Source: Cephalotus follicularis
Lineage: Eukaryota > Streptophyta > Magnoliopsida > Oxalidales > Cephalotaceae
Reading direction: 5' to 3'
DNA: 64,000 nucleotides
Assembly: GCA_001972305.1 (NCBI GenBank)
Contig: BDDD01002390.1
Coordinates: 38,044-102,043, forward strand
A program made the translations under genes and the position numbers. Under the pieces are notes generated by a model. It saw only the letters and a program-made list of their open reading frames with translations. It searched no databases and was not told the DNA's origin. Of the stretch, positions 42,403 to 53,215 are shown one piece after another. The first letter of the stretch is position 1; each line of letters begins with the position of its first letter.

Positions 42403-43380
42403 ATGGATCTAAGAAGAGGCAGACGTGGAAGGCGTAGAGCTGATGAGGGGAACAATGCCCCGCCTGTTCACGAAAATGCCCCGGAGGTGAATGTTCCTCC
42501 AGTACACGATGAGAGGAGTAACTTTGAGCGCATGGCTGATCTTTTCCAACAGTAGATCCAAGCCAATGCAGCAAACATGGCACAGATGAGACAGATGTAT
42601 GAGGCAACTCAAGCCCAACAGTGTGTTCCAGAAGTCAATGATGTCGGCAACTTTGGCAGAGACCTGGAACGGTTCATGCGACAGAATCCTCCAACCTTTA
42701 ATGGCGAACTGAATGCCCTAGAATGCACTGATGACCAAAAGCTTAATTTTGCTGTATACCGCTTATGGGGCGAGGCAACCTATTGGTGGGAGAGAACTGA
42801 AGCGAAATGGGAAAACCATGGACTCGACAGGACTTGGGACAGATTCCAGTCCGAGTTTCTTGGTACTTACGTACGGCAGATTGAACGAGATCGTCGGGAG
42901 ACAGAGCTGATGGAGTTGCGTCAACGAGAGATGACGGTAGCTCAATATCAGACTAGATTCGTGGAACTGGCGAGACACACGCCATATCTTGTTGAGGGTG
43001 AGTCGCAGATGATTCGAAGGTTCTTGAAAGGCCTTCGACCAGATATCAGGTCCAAATTGTTATTGTTACAGCTGACCACTTTTGTTGATGTTGCTGAAAG
43101 AGCAATGATTCTGGAGGCAGATGCAAATGACAGAAGGATTGAGCAATCTCGTACTCATTGAGACCAGCACAGTCACAAGGACAGGGTAGCAACAAACCGG
43201 CTGGTTCTGCAAAGTCTGGAAATAAGAATCAAGGAGGTTTTCGACGCAACAATTTTCGATCAAGAACTCCTAACCGAAGTGGCCCACAAAACTCTGAAGG
43301 ATGCACTTTTTGCGGTCGTCCGAATCATGATGAATCATAATGTTGGAAGAAGATGGGAAAGTGTTTGAAGTGTGGCTCAC
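42403..43380 (+). pseudogene. gag of element I
   Basis: The start is ATG 42403 (MDLRRGRRGRRRADEG). A long stretch 42577-43161 remains open and covers the capsid (FGRDLERFMRQNPPTFNGEL, YRLWGEATYWWERTEAKWE, ARHTPYLVEGESQMIRRFLK). The zinc-knuckle part follows (CTFCGRPNHDES and CLKCGSQGH). Fossil. Confidence 0.85.
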
Positions 43381-45714
43381 AGGGTCACATACTGAAAGAT
43401 TTGATAGTCCTACCTATCCGAGATTTTGATGTAATCTTGGGGATGGATTGGCTGTATGCTCATCATGCTTGTGTTGATTGCTACAACAAGATGATGACGT
43501 TTTATCTGCAAGACGGAACGGAGTGCAAGTTTATCGGGGAGAAGAATGTTACTGCTCCGATCATTTCGTATACCCGAGCACAGAAGTATCTCAAGCAAGG
43601 ATGTGAGGGATACTTGACGTATGTGATTGATCATACAAAAGGTACGCCTAATATTGAACAAGTACCTGTTGTATGTGAATTTCCTGATGTGTTTCCAGAT
43701 GAACTCACTTCGTTGCCATCGGAGAGAGATGTTGAGTTCAGCATTGAGCTATTGCCTGGAACTGCTCCTATATCCAGAGCACCATACCGAATGGCTCCTA
43801 CTGAGCTGAAGGAGTTGAAAGTTCAACTGCAAGATTACCTTGACAAAGGGTTTATCAGACCAAGTGTATCACCGTGGGGAGCACCGGTTCTGTTTGCGAA
43901 GAAGAAGGATGGATCGATGCGGCTATGCATTGACTATAGGCTGCTTAATCAAGTGACGGTAAAGAACAAGTATCCTCTACCACACATTGAGGAGTTGTTT
44001 GACCAATTGCTGGGCTCAACTGTATACTCTAAACTTGACCTGAGGACAGGTTACCATCAGTTGAGGATTAGAGAAGGCGATGTGGAGAAAACTGCATTTC
44101 GAACCAGATATGGGCACTATGAATTTCTGATACTGCCATTTGGTTTGACTAATGCCCCTGCAGCTTTCATGTGTCTGATGAACAAGGTATTCCAACCTTA
44201 TCTCGATCAGTTTGTTGTTATCTTTCTTGACGACATCCTGATCTATTCAAAGAGTATTGAGGAGCACATGCAACAGTTGAGAATTGTACTGCAGACACTA
44301 CGGAAGGAACAGCTGTACGCCAAATGCAGCAGGTGCGAATTTTGGCTGGATCATGTGATGTTCCTGGGTCACATAGTATCAAGTGAAGGATTGTCAGTGG
44401 ACCCTTCAAAGATTGAAAGCATTGTTGATTGGCCCCAACCGAAGAATGTGATAGAGGTCCGTAGTTTCTTGGGATTGGCGGGGTACTACCGAAGGTTCAT
44501 CGAGGGATTCTCGAAACTTGCTACACCATTGACACAGTTGACTCAGAAGAAGTCCAGTTTTGTGTGGGATGATTCCTGTGAAGCGAGTTTCCAAGAGTTA
44601 AAGAGTCGGTTGATTTCGGCTCCAGTGTTGGCATTACCGGAAGGTAATGAGGGATTTACTGTCTATACTGATGCGTCTGGGAAAGGATTGGGATGCGTTC
44701 TGATGCAACATGGTAGAGTGATTGCATACGCATCGAGGAAGTTGAAGTCGTACGAGGAGAATTATCCTGTACACGACCTTGAGCTGGCAGCCATAGTGTT
44801 TGCTTTGCAGAAATGGAGACGCTATCTCTATGGTGCCCAATTTGAAATCTTTCCCTGATCATAAGAGCTTGAAGTATTTGTTTTCCCAGAAGGAACTCAA
44901 CATGAGACAAATACGATGGGTGGAATTCTTCAATGATTACAACTGTAATATTCAATACCACCTGGGAAAGGCGAATGTAGTGGCTGATGCGCTGAGTCGC
45001 AAAGCGATGATTGCTGGAGCTATGGTTTCACAGTGGAAGCTATTGGAGAAAATTCAGAGTTGGAATCCGTTCATGGTTTCCCAAGGAGTTATTGTGGCAA
45101 GTCTGAAAGCACAACCGGAACTACTAGAGCGTATTTTGACTGCTCAGTATAGTGACGCTGAATTGTGGAGTATTCGTGAGAACCTAGACACTGATTCTGA
45201 GTTCTCCGAGATGATCAAGAAGAGATTGCTAGCTGCACAGAGTCGGCAGAAGAGTTATGCCGATAGCAAGAGAAGAAAGCTGGAATTTGAGAACGGAGAT
45301 CATGTGTTCTTGAAAATCTCGCCTTCAAAGGGGATATACCGTTTTGGCCTTAAATGGAAATTAGCTCCAAGGTATATTGGACCTTATGAGATACTGGAGA
45401 GAGTGGGGGAGGTAGGATATCAGATTGCATTACCGCCTAGCTTGTCGGATGTGCATAACGTATTTCATGTTTCCACGTTACGAAAATACGTACCCGACCC
45501 ATCTCACATTTTGAGCTATGACCCTGGATTCATTAGTCCGAGATTGACATATGAAGAAAGGCCGACAAGGATTGTTGATCGTATGGAAAAGGTTCTAAGG
45601 AACAAGACCATCCCTATGGTCAAGGTGCTGTGGCATTTTCACGGAACTGAGGAAGCTACGTGGGAACGTGAGGACGAAATGAGGGAGACATTTCCCCACT
45701 TATTCAAAATGTGA
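43381..45714 (+). pseudogene. pol remnant of element I: protease end, RT, RNase H, chromodomain
   Basis: A 501-codon open stretch (43353-44858) holds [19 protein letters not shown], the RT blocks ([28 protein letters not shown] at about 44223) and RNase H ([16 protein letters not shown]). A second open stretch (44800-45714) holds the RNase H end, the [19 protein letters not shown]-like module and a chromodomain ([19 protein letters not shown]). The integrase catalytic core is not recognisable. Fossil. Confidence 0.85.
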
Positions 45715-45749
45715 TGTAAGGGCTAAATTCGAGGACGAATTTTCTTCAA

Positions 45750-45760
45750 GGAGGGGGGAA
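45750..45760 (+). other. Polypurine tract of element I
   Basis: GGAGGGGGGAA directly precedes LTR start TGTAATAACC, as in element H. Confidence 0.8.
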
Positions 45761-48607
45761 TGTAATAACCACAACTTCAATTAATGTATATTGATCCAAT
45801 TTTGAAATAAAATATACATTTTAATTGAGTTATTTATCCAATTATAATGATTTCTATTATTGGTAATTGCTTGGGATGATTGAATGTGCAATTGGTGAAG
45901 TATCAAAGTTGGAAAACCCTAATCTAGCCCAAACAGCCGACTGTCACAGGGCAACAGTCGACTGTTTGCCACGTGAAGAAGGCAGTCGACTGCCCACTAA
46001 TTCCAGTCGACTGGTTTGCTCCAGGACAGAATCCTGGCATGTGCAGGGACAAGAATGACAGGTGGGGAATGGCACTTATGTCTCACCACTTGCCAGAACA
46101 TGCAAAAGTCAGTGTTTGCATGTTCTCTGCAGACAACCAATCACCAATTTGATTAATTAAGAGAGAAAGTGGAAGTGAGGGAGGCATGTGGTGGAAAGAA
46201 TGAAAGAAAAATGTGAGTGCATGTGAGTAGGTGACAAATCTGACGAATTCAGAGGCCCTTGAGAGTTATATCAGCTGATTGAATGGTGTTGGAGTGTTAG
46301 AAAACACAGAGAGAAGAGAGGAATTAGTGGAGCTTGCATTGGATGACTTAGAGAACTCAAAAGGGAGGACTTTGAAGCTTTAGAATCTTGGTAAGTCCTT
46401 AATCCGAATTCTTTGTTATTTTGATGATTAAATGACTTGGGAAAATATTGTATATCTTCTGTTAATGGATTGGAATAACAATATTTGGAATTGAAATGGA
46501 AAGTAACAATGAAATCAAGTGGAATTGGTGATATAGTCTCTAGAATGGATTATAATTGTTGTTAATGTTAGGATATGCTTAATGACTCCTAAGTATGTAT
46601 ATACCTACTGTTGAAACATGCAAATCAGTAGATGGATTGAGTAAATTATTTGGAATATGGAGAGTGTTTTAAATGGAACTAGAGACTTAAGAGTTCTAGT
46701 AATTCTTGATGCAACTAGATAATAGTAATTGATTAGTATATATATACATACTGATTTCATGTATATATATCTTCTGTCAAAACAAGTTAAGAACAATGAA
46801 TCGAAGATTAATGATATTTGGCATAGAGTTCAAAGAAGGGAAGTGATAGAATGGTAAAGGAAAGTTAAAGACTTAAGTGGATTATTGATTAAACCACTGT
46901 ATGAGTATTGAAACTTACTGATATTGATACATGTATTCATAAACGAACATGCTTAGATTGATTCTACTGGAAATTGAAAGAGTGATTGGTGAAAGTGACT
47001 TGGAACTCAAAGAGAAAATCATATTCAATTGATCTTGGGATAGCGATTTGAGGTAGGGGTAATGATATGTCATGGAAGATATGAGTATGCATATTATGTA
47101 TGTTTATTTTCTGCATAATTACATGTATTGAATTGTTTGGGAATTGAATTAACATTACATGACTTGATATTTCTGCATTTTCTGGGCAGAGGCAGTCGAC
47201 TGGCACCCAAAGCAGTCGACTACTCAACCCAACAGTAGACTGGTTCTTCATGGCAGCCGACTGTTCTGGGTAGAAAATTCATACTTTGATTGAATTGTTA
47301 CTGTTTGTTATTGTTATTGAATTGTATATGCTACCACCATCTAGTATATACTGTTTGATGTTATTTAACATCACTACTACTTGTATTACAATGATCGAAC
47401 GAATTATGTACTATATGCACAATGCATGGTTTTAAACACAATTTTCAAGTGAGAACTCTTATTGCAAGAATTATTGATTTATGAAAGTGTTACCGAATGT
47501 GCTACTGTCACATTATTATAAACTGTTTTGGTGTCATTTATCACCACCACCACTGTATTTCAATGATTGAAACCAACTATGGACTATGTATCCAATTTAT
47601 GAAATCAAACTATCATTTTCAAGTGAATGATTATTGCCAAATAAACTACCGATTTTTCCTCCTATATGAGAGGCACTTACTGTTTTGTTTCCCAAATTGG
47701 AAACCATTATTTAGGTGATGTCGTTTTCCTCCAAAAAGAGGTACGATAAGTGAATTGTCAAAGTTTCTAAAGAAAACTACTTATATTGTATACTATTGAA
47801 ATATGTAATATTATTGAATTGAATTGACTGTCTATGAATGCCGTGGTTCAATGGCGGAGGTTGTCATTGAATACGGCATGTGATTCTGGGTGCCAGGAGT
47901 TGGCAAGAGTATCACCCCAGTGTTCTGCAATGCAGAAATTGATTGTTAAACTACCCGCTAACGCCGGTAGTAAGTGTTACCTTTTCTATCATCTTCGAAG
48001 CGTAGGGTGATAGTTAGGTGGTGCACAGTCGGTGCTAGGAGTTAGCGACATGTGACACCCAAGTGAGTGTTGAATTGATAGTACCCTTGTGCGATATTCT
48101 TGCATATGGATTATTTATGGCCACTTGGCATGATTGCTTATATATTGGCTCATTCAAATGTTATTTTGATATAAACTGTCATACATGTTGCATTCATATA
48201 CTCCTTATCATACATTATCATTCTACTTACCCAAGTGAGGACAACGGCTAACCCCTACAATTTCAGATTAAGCAAGGACACTTGGAGATTGCGGCTGAAG
48301 CTTGGAGAGCTTCTTAATTTCGATTTAAGTTGATTATTATGATGTTGTATTGTAATTTGATATTGAACGGTTCATGCCCCGTGTAGTATTGTATTTCCTT
48401 TTATGCGAAGATAACTGTTGATTTTTTACCTGAACGTAGTATGGGATACGTGCGGATGTTTTTTTATATATTTCGGCTTATCGAATGCTTCCACAAAATT
48501 TTATTTATGACTATTAATTGAAATGCTTGAATATTATTTTATGCTTATTTCTGATATCACCACATATGCTGGTCCATTATACGTGAATGGAAATACGGGG
48601 TGTGACA
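45761..48607 (+). repeat. 3' LTR of element I
   Basis: It starts TGTAATAACCAC and ends GGGGTGTGACA. First array at about 45938-46012 (steps 21, 28 and 21 bp), GGTAAGT donor-like site near 46388, second array at about 47195-47262, R/U5 block at about 48226-48270. Confidence 0.9.
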
Positions 48608-48709
48608 ATTATTGTGCTTGTGGATGTAGCCCTGGCCGGGTTACTACTATGCTGTTTCCTGCATAAATGTATTTCTTATATATGTGCCCACTGTTATTTT
48701 ACTGTATTG

Positions 48710-48740
<31 letters not shown>

Positions 48741-49268
48741 TTCTCGTATATACATATAAACTGGTATTTCCTGCACTGCATCATTTATGCGTACATCACA
48801 TGACATGCATTTAATGTAGATCCCAAGCTACCTTTATGAGTTAGCCAAGTGAGGACAAAGGCTAACCCCTACTTTACATATTGATGCAGTGGACCGGTTG
48901 GACTGGCATGAGCGAAGGACAAGATGTTATGATGTTCTGTTCTTGGTTTCACTTTTCTCCTGTTTTGTAATAAACTGGGTTTTGTTAAGGACTACTGATG
49001 TATCGTTCTTATGTTTTTGTTAACGATGGGATTTAATCTTGTACTGTAATCACGCTCCGTTTTTGTGGGCTTTTATCACGATGGACTTGTTTTGGGTAGC
49101 GTGTAGTATGGGATGCACGTTACATGTGTTTCAGCTTATGAATTTTATGCTTCGGCAGCTGATAATCTATTTACAAGTTTAAATTTTATGGTATTTGCAT
49201 AAGCTGGATTTCTATGTTATTTGCCTTTATCACCTATATGTGTGTCTACCGGTGAACGGGGTGTGACA
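48608..49268 (+). repeat. L: solo LTR, second segment
   Basis: It continues LTR L beyond element I and ends CGGGGTGTGACA, followed by the GTACT target duplication. It contains an (AT)n run at 48713-48740 and the shared R/U5 block at 48841-48893. Confidence 0.8.
48713..48740. repeat. (AT)n microsatellite
   Basis: An uninterrupted AT dinucleotide run of about 14 units inside LTR L. Confidence 0.9.
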
Positions 49269-49273
49269 GTACT

Positions 49274-49857
49274 GTACTGTTGACTTGCTTGGTTGTCCGG
49301 AGATGGGACCGAAGTGAGAGTGGAACGTGGGGCCAGGAGTTGGCGGTGTTGTACATACTGACTGCCTGTTTGTGGTCCCTTTGTGGACATATTGTACGGT
49401 TACTGGTCCTATTCAGACACTACTGTGCCTATTGATGTAGCGTTGGCCGGGTTACTACTGTATTGTTATTGCATACATATATTTTCATATATATGTCCCT
49501 ACTGATATTTTACTGTACTGTTAAATTTATATATTTTTTCATATATATATAAACTGGTATTTTTACTGCACTGCATCATTTACGCATACATTTCATGACA
49601 TGCATGTAATATTGATCCCAATTTGCTCTTATGACTTAGCAGAGTCAGGACAAAGGCTAACTCCCTACTTTACAGATTGATGCAGTGGACCGGCTTTAGG
49701 AATCAGTACGGATGAAGTACAAGATTTAATAATGTTTTTACTTCGGGTTATGTCCCTTTGGGTGTTGTGTACCGTACTTACGGTTACTTGTTTTATAGTG
49801 TTGCTGGATAATGTATTTTGGATCACACTCTGTTTTGTGGGCTTTTAACTATGACAG
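49274..49857 (+). repeat. K: gypsy LTR, second segment
   Basis: It continues LTR K after solo LTR L. The region GATGTAGCGTTGGCCGGGTT at about 49432 matches L at about 48622. The R/U5 block is at 49635-49690. It is cut at 49857 by LTR M before its own end is reached. Confidence 0.75.
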
Positions 49858-50233
49858 TGTAACACCCCAGAATATCATAAATAATTATTATGAAATTGGT
49901 GCGTGTACGGTTGTAATAAAACCGATAAAGGACCGGAGTAATAAAAAGGCATTAGGCATTGGAAGCCGTAATTATGTTGGCCAAAACAGCTAATAAAGCC
50001 TATTTTTAATGTGTGACAATGAAAGCTAAATGTTCGTATTTTTATTGCGATTATTTTGGTGGTCGTTTGGATAACTTATGTCACGATTTGCGGAAAAATC
50101 GGGACCCAGACCTTAGTATTTTACCAGTAAATACTAAAGCGAAGCAAAAATAATAAAAGGAGAGAGGGAGAGACACGGGCGCATCACACGCCCATGCAAG
50201 AAAGAGAGACAGCGGGCGCACAAGGCGCCAGCG

Positions 50234-50235
<2 letters not shown>

Positions 50236-50270
<35 letters not shown>
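50236..50270. repeat. (GA)n microsatellite
   Basis: A pure GA run inside LTR M, within a wider purine-rich zone from 50150 to 50300. Confidence 0.9.
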
Positions 50271-50272
<2 letters not shown>

Positions 50273-50548
50273 GGGAGAGAGAGTGGCAGATAGATCGGGA
50301 GAGGAAGCCGGAGCCAGCTACCGGACCGGGAGAGCACGACGGTCAACTCAGGCACGCCACTGACCGGTAATCTCTTCCCCCTTCTTCTCTTTTTCTTCTT
50401 TTTCCCTTTCTTCCCCGCCACTGTCGTGCCTCCGCCGTGCGTTTCCCGGTGCCGTTAGCGTCACGGATGGCGTGGGTTATGGTGTAGAAGGCCCGCTCTG
50501 CCCATTTCCACCACCGGTAAGGCATGATTTGGCCGGAATCACATGCCC

Positions 50549-50571
50549 GAGTCGACTCGTCGAGTCGACTC
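50549..50571. repeat. Double GAGTCGACTC palindrome
   Basis: Two GAGTCGACTC sites, 13 bp apart, together form an inverted repeat with 11-bp arms around a single central base. Further GAGTTGACTC and GAGTCA words follow to about 50730. It lies in the U3 half of LTR M. Confidence 0.85.
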
Positions 50572-51364
50572 ACTGTCGCCTGAGACCGCGTGTTTGGCGC
50601 CGAGTCTCGGCGAGTCACGGGCAGTGACGCGTAGGACTGTTGAATGTGTGGTGATTTTGGGTGGTGATCGGACCTGTTGAGGTCCAGCGAGTTGACTCAG
50701 TGAGTCATAACTCGCTGCCGGCCGTGGCGCGGCGTTTGGCGCCTATTCACTACGAGTTCTAAGCGGTTCTGTGTAGACCGTTCGATGTGGAATCTGTTTA
50801 TGGGTGTTTCATAAGCTGGATGAGTTGGCCGAAATCCGGTCGGCGTTTCGGCGACGACAATGTTTTATGTGTCGAGCATAACGGAAATGTGTTGTATGTG
50901 CAGTGTGTGAGCGTCATTTGGATTTGGTAGTGGAAAGGATCAATTAGCAAGAACTGGCTTCGGTTCAACGGTTTCTGGGTAAGGTTCGGCAATTGAACCT
51001 GCGGCTCAACTGTGCTGCTGCTACCGCGATTCCTAGCTTGGAATCAGAGGTAGGGGAAGCTATACATGCAAGTTTGAGTTCAATAATATTGTAATGCCAT
51101 TGATGAAATGCCTGGTTTGCGGATTGTGAATTGTGTGACTGTGATAGGGTTACTGTGAGTAGTTAACCTGTTATGCATATCATGTCGTAGAATGATTGTG
51201 GACTGTGGATTATGGATTGTGTGACAGTGTTAGGGGTTCTATGAATAGTTAATTTGTCATGCACATTGTGTTTTACAATGATTGTAGATCGGATTGCATT
51301 TGTTGTATGCTTGAACTCTATTGGTTTTGAGACGTGTTGAAGGAACCGTGTTTTGGTTCGCTTA

Positions 51365-51655
51365 ACCGTCGACGCTTAGGAAGGAAGCATCGATGTTATG
51401 GATTGTTACACGGAGAATCAGTCCTGATTCGCGATAAACGTCGATGCTTACAGAAAACGTCGACGCTATGATTCGTTGTATGTGAGAATGGACATGTGTA
51501 CCATTGACGCCTGAGGTTCCTACCTCAGAGCATCGACGCCAAAGGGATGAGACGTTGACGCATAAAGTTTCTGGTTGAAAGTGTTGACACTAAGAGTGCG
51601 GCGACGCTTAAGTGGCTGGGTTGAACATTAACGCATGTCTGGTACATGTTGACGC
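51365..51655. repeat. GCGTCGACGC-type array of LTR M
   Basis: Sites include CCGTCGACGC, GCATCGATG, ACGTCGATGC, ACGTCGACGC, CCATTGACGCC, GCATCGACGCC, ACGTTGACGC and GTGTTGACAC. Many depart by one or two bases from the full palindrome. Confidence 0.75.
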
Positions 51656-51752
51656 GAATAGAGCTCGTGTGCATTTTGAGCATATGTTTGCATTGCATGC
51701 TGTTATGGTTTGAAATGTATATAATTTCTAAAGTGTTTATCATTTTAGACAA

Positions 51753-52565
51753 TGAGGGCAGCAATTCGTTACACCTTACAATTTCGTGATTGACCTCAAT
51801 CAGAAGATCTTGACCTCAACACCTTAGAGGATTCTCCTCTTTTACAAGTAATTTGTGAAAGTGTTTACAAGATAACCTTTCAAATAGGTTGATATGACTT
51901 ATACAGATCACAATATGAAACACTCAGAAAAACTCAAAAGATAGAGCTTAGAAGCCTTTTAGAACACTATAGAGCACTTTGACTTTTTACACACTAGAAT
52001 GCTTGAATTTGATATCTCTCTTGATGTTGTGTAATTATTGTTGAATCTTGATTAATTGTTCTTTTTCTTCTGAGGCTTGAGTCTTCCTTTTATAGGCAGA
52101 AAAGATTTGTAGCCGTTGCATAATTCATGGAAGCTTTTGATTTTAAAATGTGTTAGTGACACTTTGAATTTGTCTCTGCTGACATAAAGACGTCGATGTC
52201 TTTTGAAAGGCGTCGATGTCTTTGATAGTTGCTATCCGTTGCAAGTGTGTTTACTATCCGTTCCATGTTTCCCGGGTCAATTCATTTAAAGAGACGTCGA
52301 TGTCTTTTTAAAGGCGTCAATGTCTTTTCTGGGAATATGTCCAGGCATTTGAAGGTATGAGCATCACATCGACTTCTTCTATAGGGGTCGATGTCTTTTC
52401 TGGGAATTGCAGATAGGTCTAGAAAGGCGTCAATGTCAATGGAAAGGGATCGACTTCTTTTCATGGACCTTCACGAGAAAGGATCGATGTGATCAATCAA
52501 TTTTGACCTGTAACATTTGCACCTTAAGACGTCGATGTCTTCCTGATAGGGATCGATGTCTTTTG
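51753..52565 (-). repeat. Copia LTR Q, inner segment with TATA and palindrome array
   Basis: The left end is taken at TGAGGGCAGC, where similarity of LTR M to K and L stops; it may be off by a few bases. The array at 52190-52560 has GACGTCGATGTC-type sites (last pair 52531 and 52552, 21 bp apart). A minus-strand TATA box lies at 52088-52094. The LTR continues beyond element E at 61119-61385. Confidence 0.65.
52088..52094 (-). promoter_or_regulatory. TATA box in copia LTR Q
   Basis: On the minus strand this reads TATAAAA within CTGCCTATAAAAGG, about 100 bp downstream (minus sense) of the palindrome array. Confidence 0.6.
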
Positions 52566-52778
52566 TGTGATGACCCGAATTTCCAGTAAGGATATTAATT
52601 ATGGAAAGATGATTGCTATTGTGTAGTTGGCAAATATTTCAAGGGACCCGTAGTATGACCCTACGCTCTGGGAGTACGGGGGTTCCACTGCCCGGACAGC
52701 GGGCTGCGGTTCGGGGGGCAGCGCGCCCTGAAGAAAATTTAATTTGGCTAAGTGTTGAGAAGGAAAACTGTCTAAAGT

Positions 52779-52992
52779 GCCGATAGTCCCACTTAAAGCG
52801 TCGACGGTTTGGTAGTAACGGTCGATGCTTTAAATGAAAAAGTCGACGCTTTGAAGATAAGTGTGTCAGTTGACCTGGAGGAGACTTTAAGCGGCGACGC
52901 TTTGTAGTAAAGCGTCAACGCTTTAGTCGGGATAGAGGTGAAAAACGCAGGTAAAGGCTGTGACCGTCGATGCTTAGAGATAAAGAGTCGAT
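52779..52992. repeat. GTCGAC-type array in 5' LTR of E, exact 21-bp steps
   Basis: Steps are 21, 21 and 21 bp for the first four sites, then two further pairs each 21 bp apart. Sites are variants of AAGCGTCGACGCTTT. The array ends about 215 bp before the TATA box. Confidence 0.95.
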
Positions 52993-53208
52993 GCTTTGCC
53001 CTGTGTCAGGTGCAGAATTCTAACTTTTTACCCCATTTTGGAGGAATTAAATGAATTGTAGGACACGTGCCAAGCAAGGGATGGAAGACTTATGTTTTTC
53101 TACTAGAAAGGGGCAGGTGGCATCATTGGATTTGATGGAATTCCATCACATGGGCTCTGAGTCTTGATGGCATGTGCAAGACTTTGCCTCCAAGTCACCC
53201 TTTCCCTT

Positions 53209-53215
53209 TATATAT
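53209..53215 (+). promoter_or_regulatory. TATA box, 5' LTR of E
   Basis: TATATAT after CCCTT, about 640 bp from the LTR start; the 3' LTR has the same box at about 59260. Confidence 0.5.

Larger units (their letters stand above)
39983..48607 (+). mobile_element. Element I: Ty3/gypsy Tekay chromovirus inside LTR L
   Basis: Parts: incomplete 5' LTR (39983-42296), primer site (42301), gag, partial protease, RT and RNase H, chromodomain end, polypurine tract and 3' LTR (45761-48607, 2.85 kb). It is the same family as H (gag start, RT and chromodomain nearly the same) but a different insertion. The outer left end is missing, so the target duplication cannot be checked. The overlapping LTR parts are near-identical by eye, so it is a young copy, yet broken in about half a dozen places. 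Confidence 0.85.
49858..51752 (+). repeat. M: gypsy LTR, first part, cut by copia element Q
   Basis: It starts TGTAACACCCCAG after GACAG, inside LTR K. It holds a (GA)n run (50236-50270), a GC-rich part (50160-50640) with a double palindrome at 50549-50571, a GAGGTAGGGGAAGC block at 51047 and a GCGTCGACGC array (51365-51655). The stretch 51660-51750 matches K (about 37580) and L (about 39540) before being interrupted by Q. No coding signal. Confidence 0.7.

Noticed and set aside
46605-46796. Repeated minus-strand small open frames in I LTRs (40322-40513 and 46605-46796; 40681-40968 and 46964-47251)
   Set aside because: They recur only because the two LTRs of element I are nearly identical; no family or conserved start was recognised.
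52190-52560. Regularly spaced short repeats that could suggest a CRISPR array
   Set aside because: The repeats are 10-16 bp palindromes with short linkers inside retrotransposon LTRs of a plant; there are no 24-47 bp identical repeats and no cas genes.
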